Shown here: positions 25,844 through 34,735 of the stretch, in pieces | Layout: the number at the start of each line of letters is the position of its first letter | Position numbering within the stretch: the first letter of the stretch is position 1 | DNA from: Sphaerimonospora thailandensis | GTDB lineage: Bacteria > Actinomycetota > Actinomycetes > Streptosporangiales > Streptosporangiaceae | Direction of reading: 5' to 3' | Assembly: GCF_016863115.1 (NCBI RefSeq) | Contig: NZ_BOOG01000064.1 | Span: 1 to 37,941, forward strand | DNA: 37,941 bases | Position numbers and translations under genes: made by a program | Notes under the pieces: generated by a model | What the model saw: only the letters and a program-made list of their open reading frames with translations | The model's database searches: none | Told to the model about the DNA's origin: nothing

Positions 25844-26672
25844 CGGCGGCCGCCTTCATGCTCTTGGGGTCCATCCCGGCCAGGGAGTCGGCCGAGGTCT
25901 CGGCGTTGTGGGCGTGCGCGAGGTGGTGCAGGCCGAAGACCGAGTCCATCCCGGTGTGCATGCCCTGCAGGTCCTCGGCCTGGTTGACGGCCTTCTTGGT
26001 CAGCGCCAGGCCCAGGCGCGGCATCGCGGCGATCTTCTCGGCCAGCGCGAAGGTCTCCGCCTCCAGCTGCTCGCGCGGTACGACCCGGTTGACCATCCCC
26101 ACCTCGTGGGCGCGGGCGGCGCCCATCCGGTCACCGGTGAACAGGAACTCCTTGGCGATCCGCGGCGGCATCACCCAGGGGTGGGCGAAGTATTCCACGC
26201 CGGGGATGCCCATCCGCACCACCGGGTCGGCGAAGAACGCGTCGTCGGAGGCGACGATCAGGTCGCACACCCAGGCGAGCATCAGCCCACCGGCGATGCA
26301 GGCGCCCTGCACCATCGCGATGGTCGGCTTGGGGATCTCCCGCCAGCGCCGGCACATGCCGACGTAGACCTCCGACTCGCGGGCGAAGCGGCTCTCGGCG
26401 CCCTCCTTGCCCACGTGGTCCCACCACAGGGTGGCCTTGCGGTCGAAGGACAGATGCGCGTCCCGCTCCGGCGTGCCGATGTCATGACCGGCGGAGAAGT
26501 GTTTGCCCGCGCCGGCCAGCACGATCACCTTGACCTCGTCGTCGGCGACGGCCCGGTAGAAGGCCTCGTCCAGCGCGTAGGTCATCTTCGAGTTCTGGGC
26601 GTTGCGGTAGTCCGGGCGGTTCATCGTGACCACCGCCACGGGGCCGCGCCGTTCGTAGTGCACCACGCTCAT
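25833..26672 (-). CDS. Enoyl-CoA hydratase/isomerase family protein
   Basis: A 279-aa crotonase-fold enzyme. The oxyanion-hole segments are FSAGHDIGTPE (about 65-75) and IAGGLMLAWVCDLIVAS (about 125-140). GIPGVEYFAHPW replaces the common Glu-containing loop. The longer segment between the two halves (SFDRKATLWWDHVGKEGAESRF) is typical of steroid-cluster EchA proteins. The ATG at 26672 is chosen for its GAGGGG site; the upstream frame start at 26699 would overlap the operator. It is the first gene of the minus-strand HIP operon, facing ipdF across the operator. Confidence 0.87.
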   Translation of the reverse strand: MSVVHYERRGPVAVVTMNRPDYRNAQNSKMTYALDEAFYRAVADDEVKVIVLAGAGKHFSAGHDIGTPERDAHLSFDRKATLWWDHVGKEGAESRFARESEVYVGMCRRWREIPKPTIAMVQGACIAGGLMLAWVCDLIVASDDAFFADPVVRMGIPGVEYFAHPWVMPPRIAKEFLFTGDRMGAARAHEVGMVNRVVPREQLEAETFALAEKIAAMPRLGLALTKKAVNQAEDLQGMHTGMDSVFGLHHLAHAHNAETSADSLAGMDPKSMKAAADGS

Positions 26673-26692
26673 CGGGCACCCCTCGATTCTTT

Positions 26693-26710
26693 CTAACAAC
26701 TGTTTGGTAG
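26693..26710. promoter_or_regulatory. TetR-type operator in the divergent echA/ipdF gap
   Basis: CTAACAACTGTTTGGTAG is an imperfect palindrome with 7-bp arms (CTAaCAA / TTGgTAG, one mismatch) and a 4-bp spacer. It overlaps the likely -10 regions of both divergent transcripts. The kstR2 gene two genes away is the obvious candidate binder. Confidence 0.6.
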
Positions 26711-26720
26711 AGTAACCTAC

Positions 26721-26756
26721 GTGAAGCTCACTGAGGAGACGGAGGCGGGGGAATGA
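26721..26756 (+). CDS. Possible 11-residue leader peptide coupled to ipdF
   Basis: The short frame GTG at 26721 to TGA at 26756 encodes VKLTEETEAGE. TAGAGT (26708-26713) ends 7 nt before the GTG, so it would be translated leaderless. Its stop overlaps the ipdF ATG as ATGA, and the internal GGAGG serves as the ipdF ribosome site. Short leaderless leaders of this form are known in mycobacteria. Translation is not proven. Confidence 0.35.
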   Translation: MKLTEETEAGE

Positions 26757-27553
26757 CCGTAGGAGCGACGGGGGGGACGACGCCCTCCTATGTTCCGGGC
26801 CACGGGCTGCTGCGCGGCCGGGTGGCCGTGGTGACCGCCGCGGCCGGTACCGGAATCGGCGGCGCCTGCGCGCGTCGCATGCTGGAGGAAGGCGCCCGTG
26901 TAGTGATCAGCGACGCCCATGAGAGGCGGCTCGCTGAAACCGCGGCCGAGCTCGAGAAGGAGTTCGGAGCCGACGCGGTGACCTCTGTGCCATGCGACGT
27001 GACCAAGGAGGAGCAGGTCCGGCACCTGTTCGCGACCGCCGAGGAGCGCCTCGGCCCGGTGGACGTCGTGGTCAACAACGCGGGCCTGGGTGGTACGGCC
27101 CGGCTGGTCGAGATGACCGACGAGCAGTGGACCCGGGTGCTGGACGTCACGTTGAACGGCACCATGCGCTGCACCCGTGCCGCGCTGGCGCTGATGCAGC
27201 CCAGGGGGCGCGGCGTGATCGTGAACAACGCGTCGGTGATCGGCTGGCGGGCGCAGGAGGGGCAGGCGCACTACGCGGCGGCCAAGGCCGGGGTCATGGC
27301 CCTGACCAGGTGCGCCGCGATCGAGGCCGCGCCGCACGGCGTACGCGTGAACGCGGTGGCGCCCTCCCTGGCCATGCACCCCCACCTGGCCAAGGTTACG
27401 ACCGAGGAGCTACTGGCCGAACTGACGACGAGGGAGGCCTTCGGTCGTTACGCGGAGCCGTGGGAGATCGCCAACGTTATCGTCTTCCTCGCGAGCGACT
27501 ACTCCTCCTACATGACCGGAGAGGTCGTCTCGGTCTCCAGTCAGCACCCCTGA
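26753..27553 (+). CDS. ipdF: IpdF-like SDR dehydrogenase of HIP degradation
   Basis: A 266-aa short-chain dehydrogenase. The family-specific opening GHGLLRGRVAVVTAAAGTGIG contains the NAD(P) glycine motif (about 22-42). NNAGLG (about 105), the catalytic Ser in NNASVIGWRAQ, Y-x3-K in HYAAAKAG and the end SSYMTGEVVSVSSQHP follow. The sequence closely resembles mycobacterial IpdF (Rv3559c), which oxidises the hydroxyl of 5-OH-HIP-CoA during steroid C/D-ring catabolism. It starts the plus-strand side of the KstR2-type regulon. GGAGG precedes the ATG. The stop lies inside an 11-bp tandem repeat. Confidence 0.9.
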   Translation: MTVGATGGTTPSYVPGHGLLRGRVAVVTAAAGTGIGGACARRMLEEGARVVISDAHERRLAETAAELEKEFGADAVTSVPCDVTKEEQVRHLFATAEERLGPVDVVVNNAGLGGTARLVEMTDEQWTRVLDVTLNGTMRCTRAALALMQPRGRGVIVNNASVIGWRAQEGQAHYAAAKAGVMALTRCAAIEAAPHGVRVNAVAPSLAMHPHLAKVTTEELLAELTTREAFGRYAEPWEIANVIVFLASDYSSYMTGEVVSVSSQHP

Positions 27554-27572
27554 GGCATCCCTGAGGCATCCC
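27548..27572. repeat. 11-bp tandem duplication across the ipdF stop
   Basis: CTGAGGCATCC occurs at 27550-27560 and 27561-27571, and the 11-bp period holds over 27548-27572. The ipdF TGA is at 27551-27553, within the first copy. Confidence 0.92.
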
Positions 27573-27590
27573 GGAGAGGTCCGATCCGCC

Positions 27591-28208
27591 ATGAGCGCAA
27601 GACGCCGAGACTCCGCCAGCACCGCCGCGGCACGCGCCGAGCGGCGAGCCGAGTTGCTCGCCACGGCCGCCGAGGTCTTCGCGTCGCGGGGGTACGCCGT
27701 CACCACGGTCCGGGAGGTCGCCGAGGCGGCCGGCATGCTCGGCGGCAGCCTCTACTACCACTTCGACTCCAAGGAGTCGATGGTCGACGAGATCCTGTCG
27801 GCCTTCCTCACCGAGATGTGGGCGGCCTACGACAGGGTGCTCGCATCGGGGCTCGGATCCCGCGAGACCTTCCAGGCTCTCGTCGCCGAGTCGTTCCGGA
27901 TGATCGACCGTCATCGCCCGGCGGTCATGATCTATCAGAACGAGTCGCGATATCTGTCGACAAGTCCACGTTTTTCCTACCTGCTCGACTCTCAGGAGCG
28001 GTTCCGGCAGATGTGGCTGGAACTGCTGGACCGGGGCGTGCTGGACGGCACGTTCCGGGTCGGGCTCGACACCGGGGTCATCTACCGGTTCCTCCGCGAC
28101 ACCGTCTGGGTGGCGGCCGGCTGGTATCGGAGCGGTGGCCGGTTGACCGCCGACGAGATCGCCAGGCAGTACCTCACGATGATCCTCGACGGGATCCTGT
28201 CAACGTAA
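27591..28208 (+). CDS. kstR2: TetR-family repressor KstR2
   Basis: A 205-aa repressor with an N-terminal TetR helix-turn-helix (about 20-65: AAEVFASRGYAVTTVREVAEAAGM-type core, GGSLYYHFDSKESMVDEIL). The effector domain carries motifs shared with mycobacterial KstR2: MIYQNESRYL, SPRFSYLLD, MWLELLDRG, YRFLRDTVWVAAGWYR and GGRLTADEIARQYL. KstR2 is known to repress the HIP regulon and to be released by HIP-CoA. It lies 37 bp after ipdF and 14 bp before fadA6, so it is in the operon it probably controls, through the palindrome at 26693-26710. Confidence 0.9.
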   Translation: MSARRRDSASTAAARAERRAELLATAAEVFASRGYAVTTVREVAEAAGMLGGSLYYHFDSKESMVDEILSAFLTEMWAAYDRVLASGLGSRETFQALVAESFRMIDRHRPAVMIYQNESRYLSTSPRFSYLLDSQERFRQMWLELLDRGVLDGTFRVGLDTGVIYRFLRDTVWVAAGWYRSGGRLTADEIARQYLTMILDGILST

Positions 28209-28222
28209 TCTAAGGAGTTTCG

Positions 28223-29380
<1,158 letters not shown>

Positions 29381-29505
29381 CCCGAACAGGCCTGGACGCT
29401 CCCCGGCTCCGGAAAGTCGTCCGCCGCCGTCGCATCTCCGCGCCCGATATACGCGATACAAGGGTGCATGGGGTGTGACGGCGGCGGACGCGTTCGTTCG
29501 CGGGG

Positions 29506-29710
29506 TCAGCGTGAAGCCGCCTGCGCGGCCCCGTCAGCGTGTTCCGCCGTCTCCGGCTCATCCGCCCGGAGCACCGCCGCCAGCAGGCTGGGGAAGCGCC
29601 GCTCCAGCTCCGCATGGCGCAGCAGGCTGTATCTGCGGGTTCCCTCCCGGTACTGGAGGATGACGCCGCTCTCCCGCAGCACCTGCGGCCGGTTCGTCTT
29701 GTCCTGGCTG
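29506..29710 (-). pseudogene. Remnant of a winged-helix (ArsR-like) regulator fused to antitoxin DNA
   Basis: In one minus-strand frame, from about 29710 to the TGA at 29506, the translation reads NRPQVLRESGVILQYREGTR, then RYSLLRHAELERRFPSLLAA. This is the wing and C-terminal helix of an ArsR-type regulator. Its DNA-recognition helices are missing; the upstream DNA instead encodes the antitoxin in a different frame. It is best explained as a deletion junction. Confidence 0.5.
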
Positions 29711-29998
29711 CTCTTCGATGTCGATGCCGAGTGATTCGGCGACCTCTTCAAGGGTGAGATCTGGAGTCCTCTCCGCGGTGGCAAGCCGCTCACGGATCAA
29801 CGAAGCGAGTTGGATCTCATCGATGAGGTCGGCAAGCTTCTCGTAGAGCTCGAAGCTGATGAGTACGGCCTCGGCCTTGCGGCGGCGACCGATCACGATG
29901 GGCTCGGCTTGGATGCCCTGCTTGCTGACACGCGCGATCGTCTCGCTGAGCTGAGCTCGGGCGGTGGCCAGTGGTTCGACGCGCACAAATTTCGCCAT
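29558..29998 (-). CDS. Phd/YefM-like antitoxin with a run-on C-terminus
   Basis: The first ~97 residues form a type II antitoxin: a DNA-binding Phd/YefM N-terminus (MAKFVRVEPLATARAQLSETIARV) with IVIGRRRKAEAVLISFELYEKL, then an acidic helix ending TLEEVAESLGIDIEE. A natural protein should stop about there. Instead the frame runs about 50 residues into Pro/Gly-rich sequence lying over the winged-helix remnant. No toxin gene follows. The gene has a leaderless-type -10 (TAGCAT, 30010-30005, 6 nt before the ATG) and a palindromic operator, so it may still be expressed and autoregulated. A solitary, partly decayed antitoxin is the likely state. Confidence 0.6.
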   Translation of the reverse strand: MAKFVRVEPLATARAQLSETIARVSKQGIQAEPIVIGRRRKAEAVLISFELYEKLADLIDEIQLASLIRERLATAERTPDLTLEEVAESLGIDIEEQPGQDEPAAGAAGERRHPPVPGGNPQIQPAAPCGAGAALPQPAGGGAPGG

Positions 29999-30017
29999 GC
30001 GACGATGCTACCCCTAC

Positions 30018-30037
30018 TTGTACAACTAGATGCACAA
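30018..30037 (-). promoter_or_regulatory. Palindromic operator of the antitoxin gene
   Basis: TTGTACAA-CTAG-ATGCACAA is an imperfect palindrome (6 of 8 arm bases pair) centred on CTAG. It lies 20-39 bp upstream of the antitoxin start and just upstream of its -10 box, where autoregulating antitoxins usually bind. The remaining stretch to 30280 shows no gene I can support. Confidence 0.5.
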
Positions 30038-30280
30038 CTTGACAGCGGCTGGTCGATTGAGCGTCCGCCGATAAGTGGCGAGTGCCAGAAGGTGGGTGTC
30101 GCCGATCTACCGTCGGGGGCGGACTGGGCGGTACGTACTACCTGTATGGGGGGAAATGGGTACGGATATGGGGGTTTTCCCCGTCAGTATCAGGGGTTGG
30201 AGACGGCATTCTGAAAACGTCGCAAAGAACGTCCCCGCACCTCGAAGTCACCGGCACTCGCCAGCCGAAGGAAATCGATC

Positions 30281-30487
30281 ATGTGTCAGCACCAGCCGCC
30301 GTGCCCGCCCGCCGACGCCCGCGACCGTGAGGCCGCGTGCCTGATGGCCTTCCACCCGGAGCAGGGCTGGGGCCTGCTGTGCAACGGCGTCGTGCTGTTC
30401 GACGACCGGGGAGAGCTGCTGCCCGACGGGCGAAGCGTGCCCTCCTGCCGACCGGACCGCCGTGAGGCGCTGGGACGGGCCGCATGA
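30281..30487 (+). CDS. DUF5999 family small protein
   Basis: A 68-aa actinobacterial protein of unknown function. The family pattern is clear: MCQHQPPCP, DREAA, HPEQGWGLLCNGVVLFDD and GELLPDGR. Cysteines at 2, 8, 20, 34 and 57 could bind metal. The stop overlaps the next start as ATGA, so it is co-translated with the anti-sigma-like ATPase, an arrangement I believe is common for this family. Confidence 0.88.
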   Translation: MCQHQPPCPPADARDREAACLMAFHPEQGWGLLCNGVVLFDDRGELLPDGRSVPSCRPDRREALGRAA

Positions 30488-31008
30488 GCCAGGCGTCCAT
30501 CACCTCCGCCGTGGGCCGGGCCGCCGCTGTGCACAGGAGCCGCGTACGGGAGCGCTGGCAGGCCGCCCGGCGCAGGCTCGGCGAGATCGTCGTTCAGCTC
30601 GCGGAAGAGCCCGAGATCAAGACCGCCTCCTGGCATCTGCCTGCCAGCCGCCGATCGCCGGCCGTCGCCCGCCGGCTGACCCGGCTGAGCCTTGAGCGGT
30701 GGGACATGGGCGGGCTGTCCGACACCGCCGAACTGCTGGTGAGCGAGTTGGCCACCAACGCCGTGTGCCACACCCGGGGGCCCGTCCGGCTCACGCTCAC
30801 CGCGCAGGAGAACCTGCTGCGGTGCGAGGTGGAAGACACCGGCCACCTGCTTCCCCAGCCCGGCGAGGCGGACGACTTCGACGAGAGCGGGCGGGGCCTG
30901 CGCATCCTCGACCTCATGGCCTGCTGCTGGGGCGCCACCCACACGCCGGCCGGGAAGGTCATGTGGTTCGAGCTCTCCGGGGACGGGGACGGGGACCGCG
31001 CCGCCTGA
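30484..31008 (+). CDS. HATPase_c_2 ATP-binding protein (RsbW/SpoIIAB-like)
   Basis: A 174-aa protein with a GHKL ATP-binding fold. The N box is LLVSELATNAVCHT (about 84-97), the G1 box VEDTGH (about 115) and the G2 box GRGLRILDLMA (about 136-146). Such proteins act as anti-sigma factors/kinases in partner-switching or as orphan regulators in streptomycetes. No sigma factor or anti-anti-sigma gene is adjacent. It starts within the stop of the DUF5999 gene. The C-terminal GDGDGD tail comes from a GGGGAC triplet repeat near the stop. Confidence 0.87.
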   Translation: MSQASITSAVGRAAAVHRSRVRERWQAARRRLGEIVVQLAEEPEIKTASWHLPASRRSPAVARRLTRLSLERWDMGGLSDTAELLVSELATNAVCHTRGPVRLTLTAQENLLRCEVEDTGHLLPQPGEADDFDESGRGLRILDLMACCWGATHTPAGKVMWFELSGDGDGDRAA

Positions 31009-31095
31009 TCGCTGGGGGAGGCCGTCGGCCGGGCCGGCTGAAGTGATCCCTGCGGGCGCCGTGCGTGTCTGCGTGGATCATTCTCGCCGCGTTTA

Positions 31096-31132
31096 TTAGG
31101 ATGTCCTAGTATTTTCTTAGGACGTCCTAGTA
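31096..31132 (+). promoter_or_regulatory. Two palindromic operators 21 bp apart before icmF
   Basis: The 16-mers at 31096-31111 (TTAGGATGTCCTAGTA) and 31117-31132 (TTAGGACGTCCTAGTA) differ by one base. Each centres on the palindrome TAGGAnGTCCTA, and they are exactly two helical turns apart. They lie 39-75 bp upstream of icmF. They look like a tandem dimer binding site for an unidentified regulator. Confidence 0.75.
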
Positions 31133-31170
31133 AATTCGGTCCCACCCGGCCCCCACAGGAGACGACTTCG

Positions 31171-34100
31171 ATGCACATTCCCCTGCACCCCGTCCGCGTC
31201 GTCACGGCGGCGGCGCTGTTCGACGGTCATGACGCGGCGATCAACATCATGCGGCGGATCCTCCAGTCGCAGGGGGCCGAGGTCATCCATCTGGGGCACA
31301 ACCGGTCGGTGGAGGAGGTCGTCACCGCGGCGATCCAGGAGGACGCGCAGGGCGTGGCGATCAGCTCCTACCAGGGCGGCCACGTCGAGTACTTCAGCTA
31401 CCTCGTGGACCTGCTGCGCGAGCGCGGCGCCGGGCACGTCAAGGTGTACGGCGGAGGCGGCGGGGTCATCATCCCCGAGGAGATCGAGCGCCTGCACGCC
31501 TACGGGGTGGCGGGCATCTTCTCCCCGGAGGACGGGCAGCGGCTCGGCCTGGCCGGGATGATCAACACGGTCGTCGCGGCGTGCGACGTGGACCTGGCGG
31601 CGGGGGAGCCGCCCGCGATCGCGGCGGTCACGGAGGGCGACCAGCAGGCACTGGCACGTGCGATCACGGTCGTGGAGTCCGGTGCCGCCGGCGACTGGCT
31701 CGCGGAGCTGCGCGTCGCGGCCGCCGCCCGCCGGGCTCCCGTACTGGGCATCACCGGAACGGGTGGATCGGGCAAGTCCTCCCTCACCGACGAGCTGCTG
31801 CGCCGGATCAGGATCGATTACGAGGACAAACTGCGGGTCGCGGTGGTGGCGGTGGACCCGACCCGCCGCCGGGGTGGGGGAGCGCTGCTCGGCGACCGGA
31901 TCCGGATGAACAGCCTGGCCGGGGGCGGGGCCTACTTCCGGTCGCTGGCGACCAGGAACGCCCGGGAGCTGCCCGACTACACCGCCGATGTGATCGCGGC
32001 GTGCCGGGCGGCGGGGTACGACCTGGTCATCGTGGAGACCCCGGGCATCGGCCAGGGCGACGCGGCGATCGTGCCGTACGCGGACGTGTCCCTGTATGTG
32101 ATGACACCGGAGTTCGGCGCGGCGTCCCAACTCGAGAAGATCGACATGCTCGACTTCGCTGACGTGGTCGCGATCAACAAGTTCGAACGCCGGGGCGGGC
32201 AGGACGCGCTGCGTGACGTGCGCCGGCAGCTGGTGCGCAACCGGGAGGCGTTCGGGGTGCCGCCCGAGGAGATGCCGGTCTTCGGGACGATCGCCTCGCG
32301 CTTCAACGACGAGGGCGTGACCGCGCTCTACCAGCGGCTTCGCGACCTGCTCGGCGAGCACGGGCTGCCGGCCGGGCCCGGCCTGCTGCCGCGGGCGGAG
32401 GGGACGGCGTCGAAGGTCACCGCCGGTGTCGTGCCGTCGTCCCGTACGCGCTATCTGGCGGAGATCGCCGAGACTGTCCGCGGCTATCACGCCCACACCG
32501 CCGAGCAGGCCGGGGCGGTGCGCCGGCGGCAGCACCTGGCGCACGCCCGTGAGCTGGTCGTCGCCGAGGGCGCCGACACCGCCGCCCTGGACGCCCTGGA
32601 CGTGCTGCTGGAGCGGGCCGAGACCGGCATCGACGCGGGCAGCCGCGGCCTGCTGGCCGAGTGGGACGCGACGGCCGAGACGTACCGGGCCGATGAGCTG
32701 GTGGTGAAGGTCCGCGACCGGGAGCTGCGCACGCCGCTGTGGCGGGACACGCTGTCGGGCAACCGGATCCCCCGCGTCGCCCTGCCGCGCTACGCCGACC
32801 ACGGCGACCTGCTGCGCTTCCTGCGCGCGGAGAACCTGCCGGGCCGTTTCCCGTTCACCGCAGGGGTCTTCCCGTTCAAGCGGGACGACGAGGACCCCAC
32901 GAGGATGTTCGCCGGCGAGGGCGACCCGTTCCGTACCAACCGGCGGTTCAAGCTCCTGTCGGAGGGCCAGCCGGCCACGCGGCTGTCCACGGCGTTCGAC
33001 TCGGTCACCCTGTACGGCCACGACCCGGCCGAACGTCCCGACATCTACGGAAAAGTCGGTACCTCTGGGGTGTCGATCGCGACGCTGGACGATATGAAGG
33101 CGCTGTACGACGGATTCGACCTGTCCGCGCCGAACACCTCGGTGTCGATGACGATCAACGGTCCGGCGCCGACCATCCTGGCCTTCTTCCTCAACGCGGC
33201 CATCGACCAGGCGTTCGACCGCTTCTACGACGAGCACGGCCGCGAACCGTCCGCGCAGGAGGCGGCGGAGCTGCGCGCCCGCACCCTGTCGACCGTACGG
33301 GGGACCGTGCAGGCCGACATCCTCAAGGAAGACCAGGGCCAGAACACCTGCATCTTCTCCACCGAGTTCAGTTTGCGGATGATGGCCGACATCCAGGAGT
33401 GGTTCATCGCCAACGGGGTGCGCAACTTCTACTCGGTGTCGATCTCCGGCTACCACATCGCCGAGGCCGGGGCGAACCCGATCAGCCAGCTCGCCTTCAC
33501 CCTGGCCAACGGGTTCACCTACGTGGAGGCCTACCTGGCCCGGGGGATGGACGTCGACGCCTTCGCGCCGAACCTGTCGTTCTTCTTCTCCAACGGCATG
33601 GACCCCGAATACAGCGTGCTCGGGCGGGTCGCGCGGCGGATCTGGGCGGTCGCGATGCGCGAGCGGTACGGCGCGGGCGAGCGGGCGCAGAAGCTGAAGT
33701 ACCACATCCAGACCTCGGGCCGGTCGTTGCACGCCCAGGAGATGGACTTCAACGACATCCGCACCACGCTGCAGGCGCTGATCGCGATCTACGACAACTG
33801 CAACAGCCTGCACACCAACGCCTTCGACGAGGCCGTCACCACCCCGTCGGCCGAGTCGGTGCGCCGGGCCATGGCGATCCAGCTCATCATCAACCGCGAG
33901 TGGGGCCTGGCCATGAACGAGAACCCGCTGCAGGGGTCGTTCATCATCGACGAACTGACCGACCTGGTGGAAGAGGCCGTGCTGACCGAGTTCGAGCGCA
34001 TCTCCGACCGCGGCGGCGTGCTGGGGGCCATGGAGACCGGCTACCAGCGCGGCAAGATCCAGGACGAGTCGATGCTGTACGAGCAGCGCAAGCACGACGG

Positions 34101-34398
34101 CAGCCTGCCGATCATCGGGGTCAACACCTTCCGCAACCCCGACGGCGACGTCCAGCACGGCCCGCTGGAGCTGGCCCGCGGCACCGAGCAGGAGAAGCAG
34201 TCACAGCTGGAGCGGCTGCGCGCCTTCCACAAGGCCCGCGCCGATGACGCTCCCGCGGCCCTGGACCGCCTGCGGCGGGCGGCCATGTCGGCCGACAACG
34301 CGTTCGAGGTGCTGATGGACGCCGCCCGGGTCTGCTCACTCGGCCAGATCACCGAGGCGCTGTTCGAGATCGGCGGCCAGTACCGCCGAAACGTCTGA
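31171..34398 (+). CDS. icmF: Fused isobutyryl-CoA mutase IcmF
   Basis: A 1075-aa B12-dependent acyl-CoA mutase fusion that interconverts isobutyryl- and n-butyryl-CoA. Domains in order: B12-binding (1-140, adenosylcobalamin His in LFDGHDAAIN, H20), a MeaB/ArgK-like G-protein chaperone (about 185-420, P-loop GTGGSGKSS at 196-204, later NKFERRGG as base-recognition motif), a linker, then the mutase TIM barrel (about 520-1075, with TSGVSIATLDDMK, FSTEFSLRMMADIQ, SISGYHIAEAGANP and QTSGRSLHAQEMDFNDIRTT). AGGAGA lies about 8 nt before the ATG. A related mutase specificity (isovaleryl/pivalyl) is not excluded. The stop lies in a 12-bp triple repeat. Confidence 0.95.
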   Translation: MHIPLHPVRVVTAAALFDGHDAAINIMRRILQSQGAEVIHLGHNRSVEEVVTAAIQEDAQGVAISSYQGGHVEYFSYLVDLLRERGAGHVKVYGGGGGVIIPEEIERLHAYGVAGIFSPEDGQRLGLAGMINTVVAACDVDLAAGEPPAIAAVTEGDQQALARAITVVESGAAGDWLAELRVAAAARRAPVLGITGTGGSGKSSLTDELLRRIRIDYEDKLRVAVVAVDPTRRRGGGALLGDRIRMNSLAGGGAYFRSLATRNARELPDYTADVIAACRAAGYDLVIVETPGIGQGDAAIVPYADVSLYVMTPEFGAASQLEKIDMLDFADVVAINKFERRGGQDALRDVRRQLVRNREAFGVPPEEMPVFGTIASRFNDEGVTALYQRLRDLLGEHGLPAGPGLLPRAEGTASKVTAGVVPSSRTRYLAEIAETVRGYHAHTAEQAGAVRRRQHLAHARELVVAEGADTAALDALDVLLERAETGIDAGSRGLLAEWDATAETYRADELVVKVRDRELRTPLWRDTLSGNRIPRVALPRYADHGDLLRFLRAENLPGRFPFTAGVFPFKRDDEDPTRMFAGEGDPFRTNRRFKLLSEGQPATRLSTAFDSVTLYGHDPAERPDIYGKVGTSGVSIATLDDMKALYDGFDLSAPNTSVSMTINGPAPTILAFFLNAAIDQAFDRFYDEHGREPSAQEAAELRARTLSTVRGTVQADILKEDQGQNTCIFSTEFSLRMMADIQEWFIANGVRNFYSVSISGYHIAEAGANPISQLAFTLANGFTYVEAYLARGMDVDAFAPNLSFFFSNGMDPEYSVLGRVARRIWAVAMRERYGAGERAQKLKYHIQTSGRSLHAQEMDFNDIRTTLQALIAIYDNCNSLHTNAFDEAVTTPSAESVRRAMAIQLIINREWGLAMNENPLQGSFIIDELTDLVEEAVLTEFERISDRGGVLGAMETGYQRGKIQDESMLYEQRKHDGSLPIIGVNTFRNPDGDVQHGPLELARGTEQEKQSQLERLRAFHKARADDAPAALDRLRRAAMSADNAFEVLMDAARVCSLGQITEALFEIGGQYRRNV

Positions 34399-34421
34399 CG
34401 AAACGTCTGACGAAACGTCTG
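34387..34421. repeat. 12-bp tandem triplication across the icmF stop
   Basis: CGAAACGTCTGA occurs at 34387-34398 and 34399-34410, and a third copy (CGAAACGTCTG) ends at 34421. The first copy contains the icmF TGA (34396-34398). The second gives another in-frame TGA. Confidence 0.95.
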
Positions 34422-34429
34422 CGACGCCT

Positions 34430-34457
34430 TATCGGGGAAGCCGCGGCTTCCCCGATA
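34430..34457. terminator. Perfect 28-bp palindrome, probable icmF terminator
   Basis: The palindrome is symmetric about CCGCGG, with arms beginning TATCGGGGAAG. It lies 32 bp after the icmF stop and is followed by TTAAG. It can fold as an 11-bp stem with a CCGCGG loop. The remaining stretch to 34735 holds no gene I can support. Confidence 0.65.
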
Positions 34458-34637
34458 TTAAGAAGAAACAATTGTGCGGGTGTTTGGGTAAAACCGCAAG
34501 GCGGGACCGGCAAACATGCCGCCAGCGGACCGAATGCATCGTGTTCGAAATGACGAGGCAAGCCCAGCGCCATCACGGGACGGCGGAAGCCAGCGCATGC
34601 CTATCGAAATACCCGGAATGATGATCTGATCGTCCCA

Positions 34638-34662
34638 GGAACAGTCAATTCGGCTGGACGTG
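34638..34662 (+). promoter_or_regulatory. Possible ECF sigma promoter before the repeat-protein gene
   Basis: GGAAC (34638-34642) is followed after 16 bases by CGTG (34659-34662), close to the general ECF form GGAAC-N16-CGTC. It would give a leader of about 68 nt before the ATG at 34736. Confidence 0.3.
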
Positions 34663-34735
34663 CTCGGACAGCGGTGCCAACGATTGAGATACGAGCTGAT
34701 CGCCCAATGCGATCTGATCGAAGAGGAGTATCTCT

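Noticed and set aside
30082-30330. 82-codon ORF before the DUF5999 gene
   Set aside because: No ribosome site and no recognisable motif; it overlaps the start of the DUF5999 gene in another frame.
31117-34158. A 1013-codon minus-strand open frame opposite icmF
   Set aside because: It is a GC-driven mirror of the icmF gene, with His/Val/Arg/Asp-rich translation and no domain signal. The plus-strand protein is unmistakable.
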